Shown: positions 41,049 through 50,037, counted from the stretch's first letter. The stretch: 64,000 nucleotides of DNA from Streptomyces sp. NBC_01803 (GCF_035917415.1 NZ_CP109073.1:2874501-2938500); one strand, 5' to 3'. Made by a program: numbers and translations. Notes: generated by a model from the letters alone, not told the origin.

Positions 41049-41812
41049 TGGGACTCCCCATGGAAAAGGAAGAAGAGCGACTGCGCCGCGAACTCGCCGC
41101 CGTCTACCGGCTGGTGGCCCACTTCCGGCTCACGGACCTGATCTTCACCCATATCTCCCTGCGGCTGCCCGGGCCCGACCACCACTTCCTGATCAACCCC
41201 TACGGCCTGCTCTTCGAGGAGATCACCGCCTCCAACCTGGTCAAGATCGGCCTCGACGGCCGGCCCGTCGAGGCCACCCGACACCGCGTCAACCCGGCCG
41301 GCTTCGTCATCCACGGCGCCGTCCACGCCGCCCGCCCCGACGCCCACTGCGTTCTGCACACCCACAGCCGGGCCGGCTGCGCGGTGGCCGCTCAGGAGAG
41401 GGGCCTGCTGCCGCTCAACCAGATCTCCCTGGAGTTCTACGACCGTGTCGGCTACCACGACTACGAGGGCGTCGCGCTCAACCTCGCCGAACAGGAGAGG
41501 CTGGTGGCGGACTTGACCGACCACCCGGCGCTGATCCTCCGCAACCACGGCCTGTTGACCGTGGGCGCCACGGCGGCCCAGGCGTTCCTCCGCATGTACT
41601 ACCTGGACAAGGCGTGCGAGATCCAGCTGGCCGCCCAGGCCGGCGGCGCCGCGCTGACCGTTCCGCCGCCCGACGTCTGCGAGTACGCCGCGCGGCAGCT
41701 CACCGGCGAAGGCGAGGCCGACTCGGACTACACCGACGACGACGCCTACGACCTCGCCTGGGCCGCGCTGCTCCGCCTGGTCGAACGGGTCGCACCCGAC
41801 TACGCGGACTGA
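41048..41812 (+). CDS. Class II aldolase/adducin-family protein
   Basis: A 254-residue zinc-dependent aldolase or decarboxylase. The family markers are THISLRLPG near 34-42, then VIHGAVHAARPDAHCVLHTHS near 93-113 with metal-binding HTH, and ILRNHGLLTVG near 160-170. Its ATG overlaps the ferredoxin stop (TGATG), so it belongs to the Rieske operon. It probably cleaves or decarboxylates the oxidised carbon skeleton made upstream. The end overlaps the convergent TetR gene by 13 nt. Confidence 0.9.
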   Translation: MGLPMEKEEERLRRELAAVYRLVAHFRLTDLIFTHISLRLPGPDHHFLINPYGLLFEEITASNLVKIGLDGRPVEATRHRVNPAGFVIHGAVHAARPDAHCVLHTHSRAGCAVAAQERGLLPLNQISLEFYDRVGYHDYEGVALNLAEQERLVADLTDHPALILRNHGLLTVGATAAQAFLRMYYLDKACEIQLAAQAGGAALTVPPPDVCEYAARQLTGEGEADSDYTDDDAYDLAWAALLRLVERVAPDYAD

Positions 41813-42489
41813 ACGGGCCGCCCGGACCGCGGCGCGCCGGCCGGCCACTCCAGCGCCGGCCACAGCGCGCGGCCGGCGTCCCGCACCGCCGCGTACGCCC
41901 GGTCGCCGCCGGGCAGCAGCCCGCGCAGCACGAACGAGGCGCCCGCCTCGGCCAGTTCACCGGCGCGCTCCGGGCCGCCGGCCCAGCCCTCTTGGCGCAC
42001 GCGGATGTTGGCGAGGAGCACGCCGGTGATCATCTCCTGCGCGAGCCTCGGCTCCACCACGACGAACTCGCCGGACTCCGCCCCCTGCGCGACGATGCGC
42101 CGCAGTCCCGCGTGCAGCCGCTCGGCGAGCGTCTCCGAGGCGGCGAACGCGGGGTCGCCGAGCACCTCGTCGGTGTGCAGCCCGTGCAGGTCGTAGGGCG
42201 AGCGGTGGATGTAGGTCAAGTCCCAGGAGACGTAGGCGTACAGCCGGGGCGCGGCCGGCCCCGGCAGCGCGGCCAGATGCTCGCAGGTGCGGACGGTCGG
42301 CCCATAGCTGTAGGCCAGCAGCTCGCTGAGGATCGACGCCTTGGACGGGAAGTGGTGGAACAGCGACGGCTGCCGGACCCCGACCGCCGCCGCGATGTCC
42401 CGCGTCGACGCCGCCCGGTACCCCACCCGCGCGAACAACCGCGCGGCCTCCACGAGGATCCGCTCCCGCATCGGCACCTGGTCACTCAT
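41800..42489 (-). CDS. TetR-family transcriptional regulator
   Basis: A 229-residue regulator. The N-terminal HTH is clear (LVEAARLFARVGYRAASTRDIAAAVGV in two parts, then QPSLFHHFPSKASI) near 12-55, followed by a helical ligand-binding domain. ATG at 42489. It converges on the Rieske/aldolase operon and is the nearest candidate regulator for it; an inverted repeat upstream of its own gene suggests autoregulation. Confidence 0.93.
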   Translation of the reverse strand: MSDQVPMRERILVEAARLFARVGYRAASTRDIAAAVGVRQPSLFHHFPSKASILSELLAYSYGPTVRTCEHLAALPGPAAPRLYAYVSWDLTYIHRSPYDLHGLHTDEVLGDPAFAASETLAERLHAGLRRIVAQGAESGEFVVVEPRLAQEMITGVLLANIRVRQEGWAGGPERAGELAEAGASFVLRGLLPGGDRAYAAVRDAGRALWPALEWPAGAPRSGRPVQSA

Positions 42490-42568
42490 GCCCCCATCAT
42501 CGCCCGAGCGCGCCGAGGCCCGAGCGGCGCCCGCCCGTTCGACGGAACACCCCCTTCGCATTCGACAA

Positions 42569-42587
42569 TGCCGAACATGGGTCGGCA
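42569..42587. promoter_or_regulatory. Inverted repeat upstream of the TetR gene
   Basis: TGCCGA and TCGGCA arms are separated by seven bases. It stands about 80 bp before the TetR start codon, a suitable place for an autoregulatory operator. The wider gap from 42490 to 42803 otherwise shows only a CCCC-GAAAC-GGGG hairpin near 42723-42736 and no credible gene. Confidence 0.4.
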
Positions 42588-42803
42588 ATGCTACGTTCCA
42601 CGCCGCCCGACAGCCGCGAAGAAGCGGCGAACGGGATATTTCACGCCCGCCGACGGCATGGACCTGATCCGCGAGGCCGTCCGGTCCGACACCCCGTCCC
42701 CCCTCCCGGGCAGGCCCCGCACGACCCCGAAACGGGGCCTGTCCGACCGTGATAGGCTGCTTCAGCGACATCGGCCCGGCATCCGGGCGATCGCGACAAG
42801 CCG

Positions 42804-42878
42804 GGTCCTGTGGAGCAGTTTGGAGTGCTCGCCACCCTGTCAAGGTGGAGGCCGCGGGTTCAAATCCCGTCAGGACCG
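42804..42878 (+). tRNA. tRNA-Asp(GUC), copy 1
   Basis: A 75-nt cloverleaf with acceptor GGTCCTG/CAGGACC, anticodon loop CTGTCAA, T-arm GCGGGTTCAAATCCCGT and discriminator G. The same sequence recurs at 48088. tRNA-Phe follows after 4 nt. Confidence 0.96.
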
Positions 42879-42882
42879 CTCC

Positions 42883-42956
42883 GGCTGGGTAGCTCAGTTG
42901 GTACGAGCGTCCGCCTGAAAAGCGGAAGGTCGCCGGTTCGACCCCGGCCCCAGCCA
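42883..42956 (+). tRNA. tRNA-Phe(GAA)
   Basis: A 74-nt cloverleaf with acceptor GGCTGGG/CCCAGCC, anticodon loop CTGAAAA, T-arm GCCGGTTCGACCCCGGC and discriminator A. It is cotranscribed with tRNA-Asp. Confidence 0.96.
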
Positions 42957-42972
42957 CCTCTTCTTTCTCCTC

Positions 42973-43974
42973 TCATTCCCTGCCCCCCGGGTGGCGGTGT
43001 CGCCACACCCAGAAGACCGTGCAGGACAGTGCCGCCCAGCCGGTCAGGACCAGGTAGGGCTGCGGGTGCTGGTGATCGTTGAAGTAGACCGCCGTGTGCT
43101 GGGCGTTCACGCTGGCGCCCGGGATCAGCCAGCGGCCGATCGCGCCGAGGACCGACGGCAGCAGGGGCCAGGAGACCGCGCCACCCGACGAGGGGTTGCC
43201 GAGCATCACCATCAGGACCCAGGTCGGCAGGATCGCCCAGCGTCCGACCAGGGTGTTGAACATCGTGAAGACCATGCCCGAGGCGAACATGGTCAGCGTG
43301 AGGATCCCCCACGACTGCGCGAACGGCAGCCGCACCGCGTCCAGGGCCCAGTCCACCGCCGCCGCGATCGCCAGGCCGCCGAGCACCGCGTAGCCCCCCG
43401 TGAAGGCGATCCGCTCGCCCGGCCTGAGGGCGCCGGCTTGCACGCTGAGCTGCACCGTGCCCAGGAAGCCGACGATCACGGCCGCGATGGAGACGTAGAA
43501 GAGGGCGAGGCCCCTCGGATCCCCCGGTGAGAGCGGCTTGATGTCCTCGATGGTGAGATCGACACCGGCCGAGCGGGCGGCGGGGCGCGCCTCGGCGGCC
43601 AGCAGCTCGGCCACCGAGGCGCCGGCCGCGCTCGCGGTGTCGAGCGCCACGCCGTCGCCACCGGGGTCGCTGTCGCGGACGATGGCGAAGACGCGCTGCG
43701 CCTCCACGGCGTCCACAGCCTGTGGATAGCGTGCGTAGGAGTGCGTTTCCAGCGTGGTGTCGAGGCGGCGCTCCAGCGCGCTGATGAACGTGTCGCTGAG
43801 CCGCCGCTCCGCCGCCTCCCCGACAACGGCCACCGGAACCTCGCTCGGCGTCGGATTGGTGATCGCATAGGTGTACGAGCCGGCGAAGAGCCCGGCCGAG
43901 GCGGCGACGATCAGCGCCACCACGGCGGCGGGGAGGTACGGCGAGTGCCGCAGCCTCTCCCGGATTCCAGTCAC
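42973..43974 (-). CDS. ABC-2-type membrane protein of the YhgE/DUF3533 kind
   Basis: A 333-residue integral membrane protein. One N-terminal helix (YLPAAVVALIVAASAGLFAG, near 13-32) is followed by an extracytoplasmic domain (to about 165) and five or six C-terminal helices, among them GLALFYVSIAAVIVGFLG and WAILPTWVLMVMLGNPSSGG. The NPSSGG turn is characteristic of this family, which resembles ABC-2 exporter permeases. Its cargo and partner ATPase are unknown. It converges on the tRNA pair and diverges from the HrpA-type helicase gene. Confidence 0.8.
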   Translation of the reverse strand: MTGIRERLRHSPYLPAAVVALIVAASAGLFAGSYTYAITNPTPSEVPVAVVGEAAERRLSDTFISALERRLDTTLETHSYARYPQAVDAVEAQRVFAIVRDSDPGGDGVALDTASAAGASVAELLAAEARPAARSAGVDLTIEDIKPLSPGDPRGLALFYVSIAAVIVGFLGTVQLSVQAGALRPGERIAFTGGYAVLGGLAIAAAVDWALDAVRLPFAQSWGILTLTMFASGMVFTMFNTLVGRWAILPTWVLMVMLGNPSSGGAVSWPLLPSVLGAIGRWLIPGASVNAQHTAVYFNDHQHPQPYLVLTGWAALSCTVFWVWRHRHPGGRE

Positions 43975-44066
43975 ATCACCACGATAAGGGGTTAAATCAC
44001 CCCCAACACGCCCAGTGCGATAACGGCTCGCCGCCGGCCACGTCGAGGTGAGACGCTTGAGTGCGT

Positions 44067-47000
44067 ATGTCTACCGATCCCTCCCCCGTATCAGCCCTGG
44101 CCGAGCGGCTGCCCGGACTGATGGCGCGCGACCAGCGGCGGCTCGGCCGCCGCCTCGACGGAGCGCGCCGCATCCGCAAGCCGGCCGCCCAGCAGGCGGC
44201 GCTCTCCCAGATCGCCGAGGCGATCGACGCAGCCGAGCTGCACATCGAGCGCCGTCGCGCCGCCGTGCCCGCGATCACCTATCCCGAGCAGCTCCCGGTC
44301 AGCCAGAAGAAGGACGAGATCCTGGCGGCGATACGCGACCACCAAGTGGTGATCGTGGCCGGGGAGACCGGCTCGGGCAAGACGACGCAGATCCCCAAGA
44401 TCTGCCTGGAGCTCGGCCGCGGTGTGCGCGGGCTGATCGGCCACACCCAGCCGCGCCGGATCGCCGCCCGCACCGTCGCGCAGCGGGTCGCCGATGAGCT
44501 GAGGACGCCGCTGGGCGAGGCGGTCGGCTTCAAGATCCGGTTCACCGACCAGGCGAGCGACAACACTCTGGTCAAGCTGATGACGGACGGCATCCTGCTG
44601 GCGGAGGTCCAGCACGACCGCGAGCTGCGCCACTACGACACGATCATCATCGACGAGGCCCACGAGCGCAGCCTCAACATCGATTTCCTGCTGGGCTATC
44701 TCGCCCAGCTCCTCCCCCGCCGCCCCGACCTCAAGGTCGTCATCACCTCGGCCACCATCGACCCCGAGCGCTTCGCCCGCCACTTCCGGGACGCCGAGGG
44801 GCGCCCCGCCCCGATCGTCGAGGTGTCCGGGCGGACGTATCCCGTCGAAGTCCGGTACCGGCCGCTGCTGGAGGAGGACAGCGAGGCACCCGATCGCGAC
44901 CAGATCACCGCGATCTGCGACGCGGTGGACGAGCTCCAGGCCGAGGGCCCCGGCGACATCCTCGTCTTCCTCTCCGGCGAGCGCGAGATCCGGGACACGG
45001 CCGACGCGCTGGAGAAACGGAACCCGCGGCACACCGAGGTGCTGCCGCTCTTCGCCCGCCTGTCGCACGGCGAGCAGCAGCGCGTGTTCCAGCCGCACCC
45101 GGGACGCCGGGTCGTGCTGGCCACCAACGTCGCCGAGACGTCGCTGACCGTCCCCGGCATCAAGTACGTCGTGGACCCCGGCGCCGCCCGCGTCTCGCGC
45201 TACAGCCACCGCACGAAGGTGCAGCGGCTGCCCATCGAGCCGGTCTCGCAGGCCAGTGCCAACCAGCGCAAGGGCCGCTGCGGCCGGACCAGCGACGGCA
45301 TCTGCGTCCGGCTGTACACGGAGGAGGACTTCCTCTCCCGCCCCGAGTTCACCGAAGCCGAGATCCTGCGCACCAACCTGGCCTCCGTCATCCTCCAGAT
45401 GAACGCGGCGGGGCTCGGCGAGATCGAGCGCTTTCCCTTCATCGACCCCCCCGACCACCGCTCCATCAAGGCGGGCGTGCAGCTCCTGGAGGAGCTGGGC
45501 GCGCTGGACGGCGCGAAGCTGACGCCGATGGGCCGCAAGCTGGCGCAGCTGCCGGTGGACCCGCGGCTGGCGCGGATGGTGCTGGAGGCGGACCGCAACG
45601 GATGCGCCCGCGAGGTCATGGTGATCGCCGCCGCGCTGTCGATCCAGGACCCGCGCGAACGCCCGGCGGACAAGCAGCAGCAGGCGGACGCCAAGCACGC
45701 GCGGTTCCGCGAGGGGCCGGCCGAGGAGTCGGACTTCCTGGCGTTCCTGGCCCTGTGGCGCTATGTGCGCGAGCGTCAACGGGAGCTGTCGTCCTCGGCG
45801 TTCCGCCGGATGTGCAAGACCGAGTTCCTCAACTACCTGCGGATACGCGAGTGGCAGGACATCTTCGCGCAGCTCCGTACGGTGGGCCGGTCGTTGGACA
45901 TCGAGCTGAACGACGAGCGCGAGGACGCCGATCCGCGGCTCCTCCACCAGTCGCTGCTGGCCGGGCTGTTGTCGCACATCGGCCTGAAGGACACCGAGAA
46001 GCACGAGTATCTGGGCGCCCGGGGCGCGAAGTTCGCGGTGTTCCCGGGCTCCGCGCTGTTCAAGAAGCCCCCGCGCTGGGTGATGTCGGCCGAGCTGGTG
46101 GAGACCTCCCGGCTGTGGGCGCGGATCAACGCCAGGATCGAGCCGGAGTGGATCGAGCCGCTCGCCGGGCACCTGGTGAAGCGGACCTACAGCGAGCCGC
46201 ACTGGGAGCAGAAGCAGGCGGCGGTCATGGCGTACGAGCGGGTGACGCTGTACGGCGTGCCGATCGTGGCGCAGCGCAAGGTCAGCTACGGGCGGATCGA
46301 CCCGGAGGCGTCCCGGGACCTCTTCCTCCGCAACGCGCTGGTCGAGGGCGACTGGCGGACGCGCCATCAGTTCTTTCACGACAACCGGAAGCTGCTGGAG
46401 GAGGTCGAGGAGCTGGAGCACCGCGCCCGGCGCCGCGACATCCTGGTGGACGACGAGACGCTTTACGACTTCTACGACCAGCGCGTCCCGGCCGATGTCG
46501 TGTCGGGCGCGCACTTCGACGCCTGGTGGAAGCGGAAGCGCCAGGAGGAGCCCGACCTGCTCAGCTTCGAGAAGTCGATGCTGATCAACGAGCGGGCGCA
46601 GGACATCACCAAGGCCGACTACCCCGACACGTGGCGCCAGGGCCGGCTCACCTTCCCCGTCACGTACCAGTTCGAGCCGGGCGCGGACGCCGACGGCGTG
46701 ACCGTGCACGTGCCGCTCCAAGTGCTCAACCAGGCGACCCCCGACGGCTTCGACTGGCAGATCCCGGGCCTGCGCGAGCAGTTGGTCACGGAGCTGATCC
46801 GCTCGCTGCCCAAACCACTGCGCCGGCACTGCGTTCCCGCGCCGAACTTCGCGCAGCGCTTCCTGCGCGAGACGCCGGAGCCGACCGCCGAGTCACTGCG
46901 CGGCGCCCTGGCACGCGGGCTGACCCGGATGACCGGAGTGCGGATCGCGCCCGAGGACTTCGACGAGGAGCGGATCCCCGGCCATCTGCGGATCACGTTC

Positions 47001-48026
47001 CGGGTGGTGGACGAACGCCGGGGAAAGCTGGGCGAGAACGCCGAGAGCAAGGACCTGGACGCCCTGAAGGTGCGGCTGCGGCCCAACGCGCGGGCCGCCC
47101 TCGACCGCGCCTTCACGGCCGCCGCGAGCCGGGACCAGCCGGCCCTGGAGCAGCGCACCGGGCTCACCTCCTGGACGGTCGGCACGCTGCCGCGCACGTT
47201 CGAGACGCGGCGCGGCGGGCAGCCGGTGAAGGCGTATCCGGCGCTGGTGGACGAGGGCGCGACGGTGGCGGTGCGGCTGTTCGACACGGAGGCCGAGCAG
47301 GACCGGGCGATGCGGCGCGGCACGCGCCGGCTGCTCCTGCTCAACCTCCCCTCCGATCCCGCGAAGTTCGCGCTGCGGCAGCTCGACAACGCGAGCAAGC
47401 TGGCCTTGTCCAGCACCCCGCACGGCGGCGTGCACGCCCTGTTCGAGGACTGTGTGACGGCCGCGGCCGATCAGCTCGTCGCGACGCACGGCGGGCCCGT
47501 GTGGGACGAGGAGGGCTTCCGCAAGCTCTTCGACGCGGTCCGCGCGGACATCGTGGACCTGACGCTGAAGATCGTGCGGCAGGTGCGGGAGGTGCTGACC
47601 GCGTGGCAGGCGTGCGAGCGGCGGCTGGCCTCGCTGACCAGCCCGGTGCTGGCGCCGCCGCTGGCGGACGTCCGGGAGCAGCTGAACGCGCTGGTGCGGC
47701 CCGGGTTCGTGACCGAGCACGGGGCGCGGCGGCTGCCGGACCTGCTGCGCTATCTGATGGCGGCCGACCGGCGGCTCCAGCAGCTTCCGCACCAGGCCGA
47801 ACGGGACCGCGCCAGAATGGCGAAGGTCCACGAGATGCGGGACGAATACCTGTGGCTCCTGGAGCAGTTCCCGCCGGGCCGGCCGGTGCCGGCGCGGGCC
47901 GGTGAGATTCGTTGGATGATCGAGGAGCTGCGCGTGAGCTACTTCGCGCACGCCCTGGGCACCGCGTATCCGATCTCCGACAAGCGGATCATCAAGGCCG
48001 TGGACGCCCTGGCGCCTCCGCGCTGA
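44067..48026 (+). CDS. hrpA: ATP-dependent RNA helicase HrpA
   Basis: A 1319-residue DEAH-box helicase that recent work on E. coli HrpA links to rescue of stalled ribosomes. Motif I is GETGSGKT at 99-106, DEAH at 196-199, SAT near 232-234 and motif VI QRKGRCGR near 402. Helicase-associated and OB-fold parts follow, then the long DUF3418 C-terminal extension typical of full-length HrpA. Length matches the family (about 1300). ATG at 44067; a GTG at 44061 is in frame. It stands next to bldC and valine dehydrogenase, the conserved Streptomyces order. Confidence 0.95.
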   Translation: MSTDPSPVSALAERLPGLMARDQRRLGRRLDGARRIRKPAAQQAALSQIAEAIDAAELHIERRRAAVPAITYPEQLPVSQKKDEILAAIRDHQVVIVAGETGSGKTTQIPKICLELGRGVRGLIGHTQPRRIAARTVAQRVADELRTPLGEAVGFKIRFTDQASDNTLVKLMTDGILLAEVQHDRELRHYDTIIIDEAHERSLNIDFLLGYLAQLLPRRPDLKVVITSATIDPERFARHFRDAEGRPAPIVEVSGRTYPVEVRYRPLLEEDSEAPDRDQITAICDAVDELQAEGPGDILVFLSGEREIRDTADALEKRNPRHTEVLPLFARLSHGEQQRVFQPHPGRRVVLATNVAETSLTVPGIKYVVDPGAARVSRYSHRTKVQRLPIEPVSQASANQRKGRCGRTSDGICVRLYTEEDFLSRPEFTEAEILRTNLASVILQMNAAGLGEIERFPFIDPPDHRSIKAGVQLLEELGALDGAKLTPMGRKLAQLPVDPRLARMVLEADRNGCAREVMVIAAALSIQDPRERPADKQQQADAKHARFREGPAEESDFLAFLALWRYVRERQRELSSSAFRRMCKTEFLNYLRIREWQDIFAQLRTVGRSLDIELNDEREDADPRLLHQSLLAGLLSHIGLKDTEKHEYLGARGAKFAVFPGSALFKKPPRWVMSAELVETSRLWARINARIEPEWIEPLAGHLVKRTYSEPHWEQKQAAVMAYERVTLYGVPIVAQRKVSYGRIDPEASRDLFLRNALVEGDWRTRHQFFHDNRKLLEEVEELEHRARRRDILVDDETLYDFYDQRVPADVVSGAHFDAWWKRKRQEEPDLLSFEKSMLINERAQDITKADYPDTWRQGRLTFPVTYQFEPGADADGVTVHVPLQVLNQATPDGFDWQIPGLREQLVTELIRSLPKPLRRHCVPAPNFAQRFLRETPEPTAESLRGALARGLTRMTGVRIAPEDFDEERIPGHLRITFRVVDERRGKLGENAESKDLDALKVRLRPNARAALDRAFTAAASRDQPALEQRTGLTSWTVGTLPRTFETRRGGQPVKAYPALVDEGATVAVRLFDTEAEQDRAMRRGTRRLLLLNLPSDPAKFALRQLDNASKLALSSTPHGGVHALFEDCVTAAADQLVATHGGPVWDEEGFRKLFDAVRADIVDLTLKIVRQVREVLTAWQACERRLASLTSPVLAPPLADVREQLNALVRPGFVTEHGARRLPDLLRYLMAADRRLQQLPHQAERDRARMAKVHEMRDEYLWLLEQFPPGRPVPARAGEIRWMIEELRVSYFAHALGTAYPISDKRIIKAVDALAPPR

Positions 48027-48087
48027 GCCCGCGCCGGGGCGATTGGCTACGCGCCCCTACGCTGCGGTAGAGTCGCGTCCGCAGCGA

Positions 48088-48162
48088 GGTCCTGTGGAGC
48101 AGTTTGGAGTGCTCGCCACCCTGTCAAGGTGGAGGCCGCGGGTTCAAATCCCGTCAGGACCG
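48088..48162 (+). tRNA. tRNA-Asp(GUC), copy 2
   Basis: Identical over 75 nt to the copy at 42804: acceptor GGTCCTG/CAGGACC and anticodon GTC. A GGTAGAGT element about 20 bp upstream fits a -10 box. It is followed by its own terminator. Confidence 0.96.
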
Positions 48163-48184
48163 CTCGTCCCAGGAGAAGTACGTC

Positions 48185-48223
48185 AGCCCGGATCCCCCAT
48201 GAGGGGTCCGGGCTTTCTGTTTG
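48185..48223 (+). terminator. Intrinsic terminator after tRNA-Asp
   Basis: AGCCCGGATCCCC pairs with GGGGTCCGGGCT (one bulge) around a short loop, and TTTCTGTTT follows, the classical intrinsic form. Confidence 0.85.
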
Positions 48224-48433
48224 GGTAGGCGTGAGGGGTAAGAGCGGCGGAGACGGCGGAGGAGGGCCCACCGGGAGGCTTACTACCGCAAGATCATTAC
48301 TACCATCAAGGCAAGTAGAGTGTGACGGGTGTCACCTAACTCCGTTGCGCGCTGAGCTCGTTCGACCCCGTAGAGACACCCGCCAATTTTATATGTGCAA
48401 TTGCACTGGGTGTACGTAACGTCACGGACACAT
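48224..48433. other. Non-coding stretch between tRNA-Asp and bldC
   Basis: About 210 bp with no credible gene. It is AT-richer than average in places, with ATTTTATATGTGCAATTGCA near 48385-48404 and GTGACGGGTGTCAC near 48321-48334, a 5-bp inverted repeat. A small RNA or an old insertion is possible but not shown. Confidence 0.4.
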
Positions 48434-48473
48434 AAAAAGATCGCGTCGGACCCGGCGGAGTCCGACGCGATCT
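48434..48473 (-). terminator. Intrinsic terminator of bldC
   Basis: A perfect 14-bp stem (AGATCGCGTCGGAC with its complement) and 8-nt loop; on the minus strand it is followed by TTTTT. It lies about 105 bp downstream of bldC and points the right way for it. Confidence 0.9.
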
Positions 48474-48578
48474 ACAGCCAAGCGACCCGGAGTGGGGGCT
48501 CCGGACGCCCGGTTCGTACTGAGTCATGCTGAGTCGTGCTGAGTCGTGCTGTCCTGCTGCTGGGTCGTGCTGTCCTGC

Positions 48579-48785
48579 TCAGGCCTCGCCGCGCTGCTGC
48601 GGGATGCCCGCGAGCAGCGCGCGCACCTCCGCTTCGCGGTAGCGGCGATGCCCGCCGAGCGTGCGGATAGACGTGAGCTTGCCCGCCTTTGCCCAGCGTG
48701 TGACCGTTTTCGGGTCTACGCGGAACATCGTGGCAACCTCAGCCGGGGTCAGCAGCGGCTCGGCATCAGGGGTGCGAGCGGTCAT
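48579..48785 (-). CDS. bldC: Developmental regulator BldC (MerR-type HTH)
   Basis: A 68-residue DNA-binding protein that in Streptomyces delays the onset of differentiation by controlling early sporulation genes. The sequence, with LLTPAEVATMFRVDPKTVTRW and LGGHRRYREAEVRALL, is the almost invariant BldC winged-HTH without effector domain; length is exactly that of the family. It sits between the HrpA-type gene and valine dehydrogenase, as in S. coelicolor. ATG at 48785. A long AT-rich upstream region separates it from the next gene, consistent with complex regulation. Confidence 0.97.
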   Translation of the reverse strand: MTARTPDAEPLLTPAEVATMFRVDPKTVTRWAKAGKLTSIRTLGGHRRYREAEVRALLAGIPQQRGEA

Positions 48786-49179
48786 GAGCGGCCTCCTCGG
48801 GAGAACCGAACCATCACGGTTCTTTCCTCTAAATTCTGCACCTTGACCCGCGTTGCCCGAAATGGCAGGCGCGAGTCGAGTCGGTTATAGGACGAACGGC
48901 TTGTCCTCGGCACTACAACTACACCATCCGTCCAGCCGGGTCGGCCAAACCGATGGAATTGCCCTCTCAGGTGTTCAACCTCGGCGGAAGCCCACTGGAC
49001 TATGCCAGAACGGACAGTCACTCGCCCGTAACGGACTGTCACCGCGTGATGACTCGCCATCGACCCTGCCGAGAATGGAACCCCTCCGGACTCCTTGTCC
49101 TATTTTGACACGAGGAGACTACTTGAAGGCAAGAGTTCCTTACAGTGCCTTCCATCACGCTTAGGGCATTAGTCCCGGA
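48786..49179. promoter_or_regulatory. Long bldC upstream region with paired GGACAGTCAC-type repeats
   Basis: No credible gene lies in these 394 bp; a minus-strand frame overlapping the bldC start has no gene-like composition. AACGGACAGTCAC at 49009-49021 and AACGGACTGTCAC at 49030-49042 are direct repeats 21 bp apart, and their GACAGTC/GACTGTC cores are also inverted to each other. AT-rich stretches such as TATTTTGACACG near 49101 could be promoter elements. Confidence 0.5.
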
Positions 49180-50037
49180 TCAGTTGGCGAACTGCCGCTC
49201 CCTGATCGTCATCCAGCGATCGGTGAGCTCCTCGTAGACCCTGCTCGCGCGCTCCAGGTCGCCCGCCGCGAGCGCCGCGAGCCCCTCGGTCACCTCGGCC
49301 GCCGAGTGATCGGCCGCGAGCTGGTCCGGGGAAATCGTATAGATCAGCCCCCCGTAGTCCAGTTCGACCAGTGACCGAGGGTGGAACTCCTCCAGCCACC
49401 GCCCCACATCGGTGAGCGCCTCGACCAACGGCCCCTGCGGCATCGCCTCTCGGACCGTGCGCAGCCCGCGCGCCACCCGCCGCCGCGCCTGCACCATCGG
49501 CGTCCGGTAGAGCAGCCCGGCCGCCGTCTCGTCCACCGGGCCACCCTCCGCCGCCGCCTCCCCCGCCTTGCGGAAGATCCGCTCCTCGTCCGTGAAGAGC
49601 GCGAACCACCGCACGGGCACGTGCCACAGCGCCGAACGGATCCACGGCCTGGCGTCCGGGTTCCGCTCCCGCCAGCTGGCGTAGTCGGCCGCCGCCCGCC
49701 GCCGCACGCCCGGCGGCAGCGCGGCGTCCAGCACCGAGTCCGGCATCAGCCAGTGCCCCACCTCGCCCAGGGCCTGCCAGGAACGCAGCCGCGTCCGCCA
49801 CGGGCACACGCACACCACACCGTCCACCGCGGCCACGAAGGCGTCCGCGCTCTCCCGAGCCGGGGCGACCCGCGGCGGCATGGCCAGCAGCCCGCCCATC
49901 GCGTGACGCACCTCGTCCTGCGCGGTGGGCAGCCGGTCACGCCGGGCGTACTCCGCCCAGTACGAGCGCTCCGGCTCGGGAAAGGCCGCCAGCGGCTCGT
50001 AGACCCTGAGATACGCCGCGTACGGAACCTTCGCCAC
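49180..50037 (-). CDS. Conserved Streptomyces protein of unknown function
   Basis: A 285-residue cytoplasmic protein lying between bldC and valine dehydrogenase. It starts MAKVPYAAYLRVYEPLAAFPEPER, is rich in Trp and Arg, and contains RPWIRSALWHVPVRWFALFTDEER near 128-151 and LVELDYGGLIYTISPDQL near 234-251. No known domain is apparent. A gene of this kind occupies the same place in S. coelicolor (next to SCO4089/SCO4091), from memory. No signal peptide or membrane helix. Confidence 0.85.
   Translation of the reverse strand: MAKVPYAAYLRVYEPLAAFPEPERSYWAEYARRDRLPTAQDEVRHAMGGLLAMPPRVAPARESADAFVAAVDGVVCVCPWRTRLRSWQALGEVGHWLMPDSVLDAALPPGVRRRAAADYASWRERNPDARPWIRSALWHVPVRWFALFTDEERIFRKAGEAAAEGGPVDETAAGLLYRTPMVQARRRVARGLRTVREAMPQGPLVEALTDVGRWLEEFHPRSLVELDYGGLIYTISPDQLAADHSAAEVTEGLAALAAGDLERASRVYEELTDRWMTIRERQFAN

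Noticed and set aside
44091..46829. A 912-codon minus-strand open frame inside hrpA
   Set aside because: All helicase motifs are on the plus strand; the reverse frame has no recognisable domain and mirrors the codon bias of hrpA.
48782..49060. 92-codon minus-strand frame overlapping the bldC start with an ATGA junction
   Set aside because: Codon use is not gene-like, the region is AT-rich and looks regulatory, and bldC is normally monocistronic.
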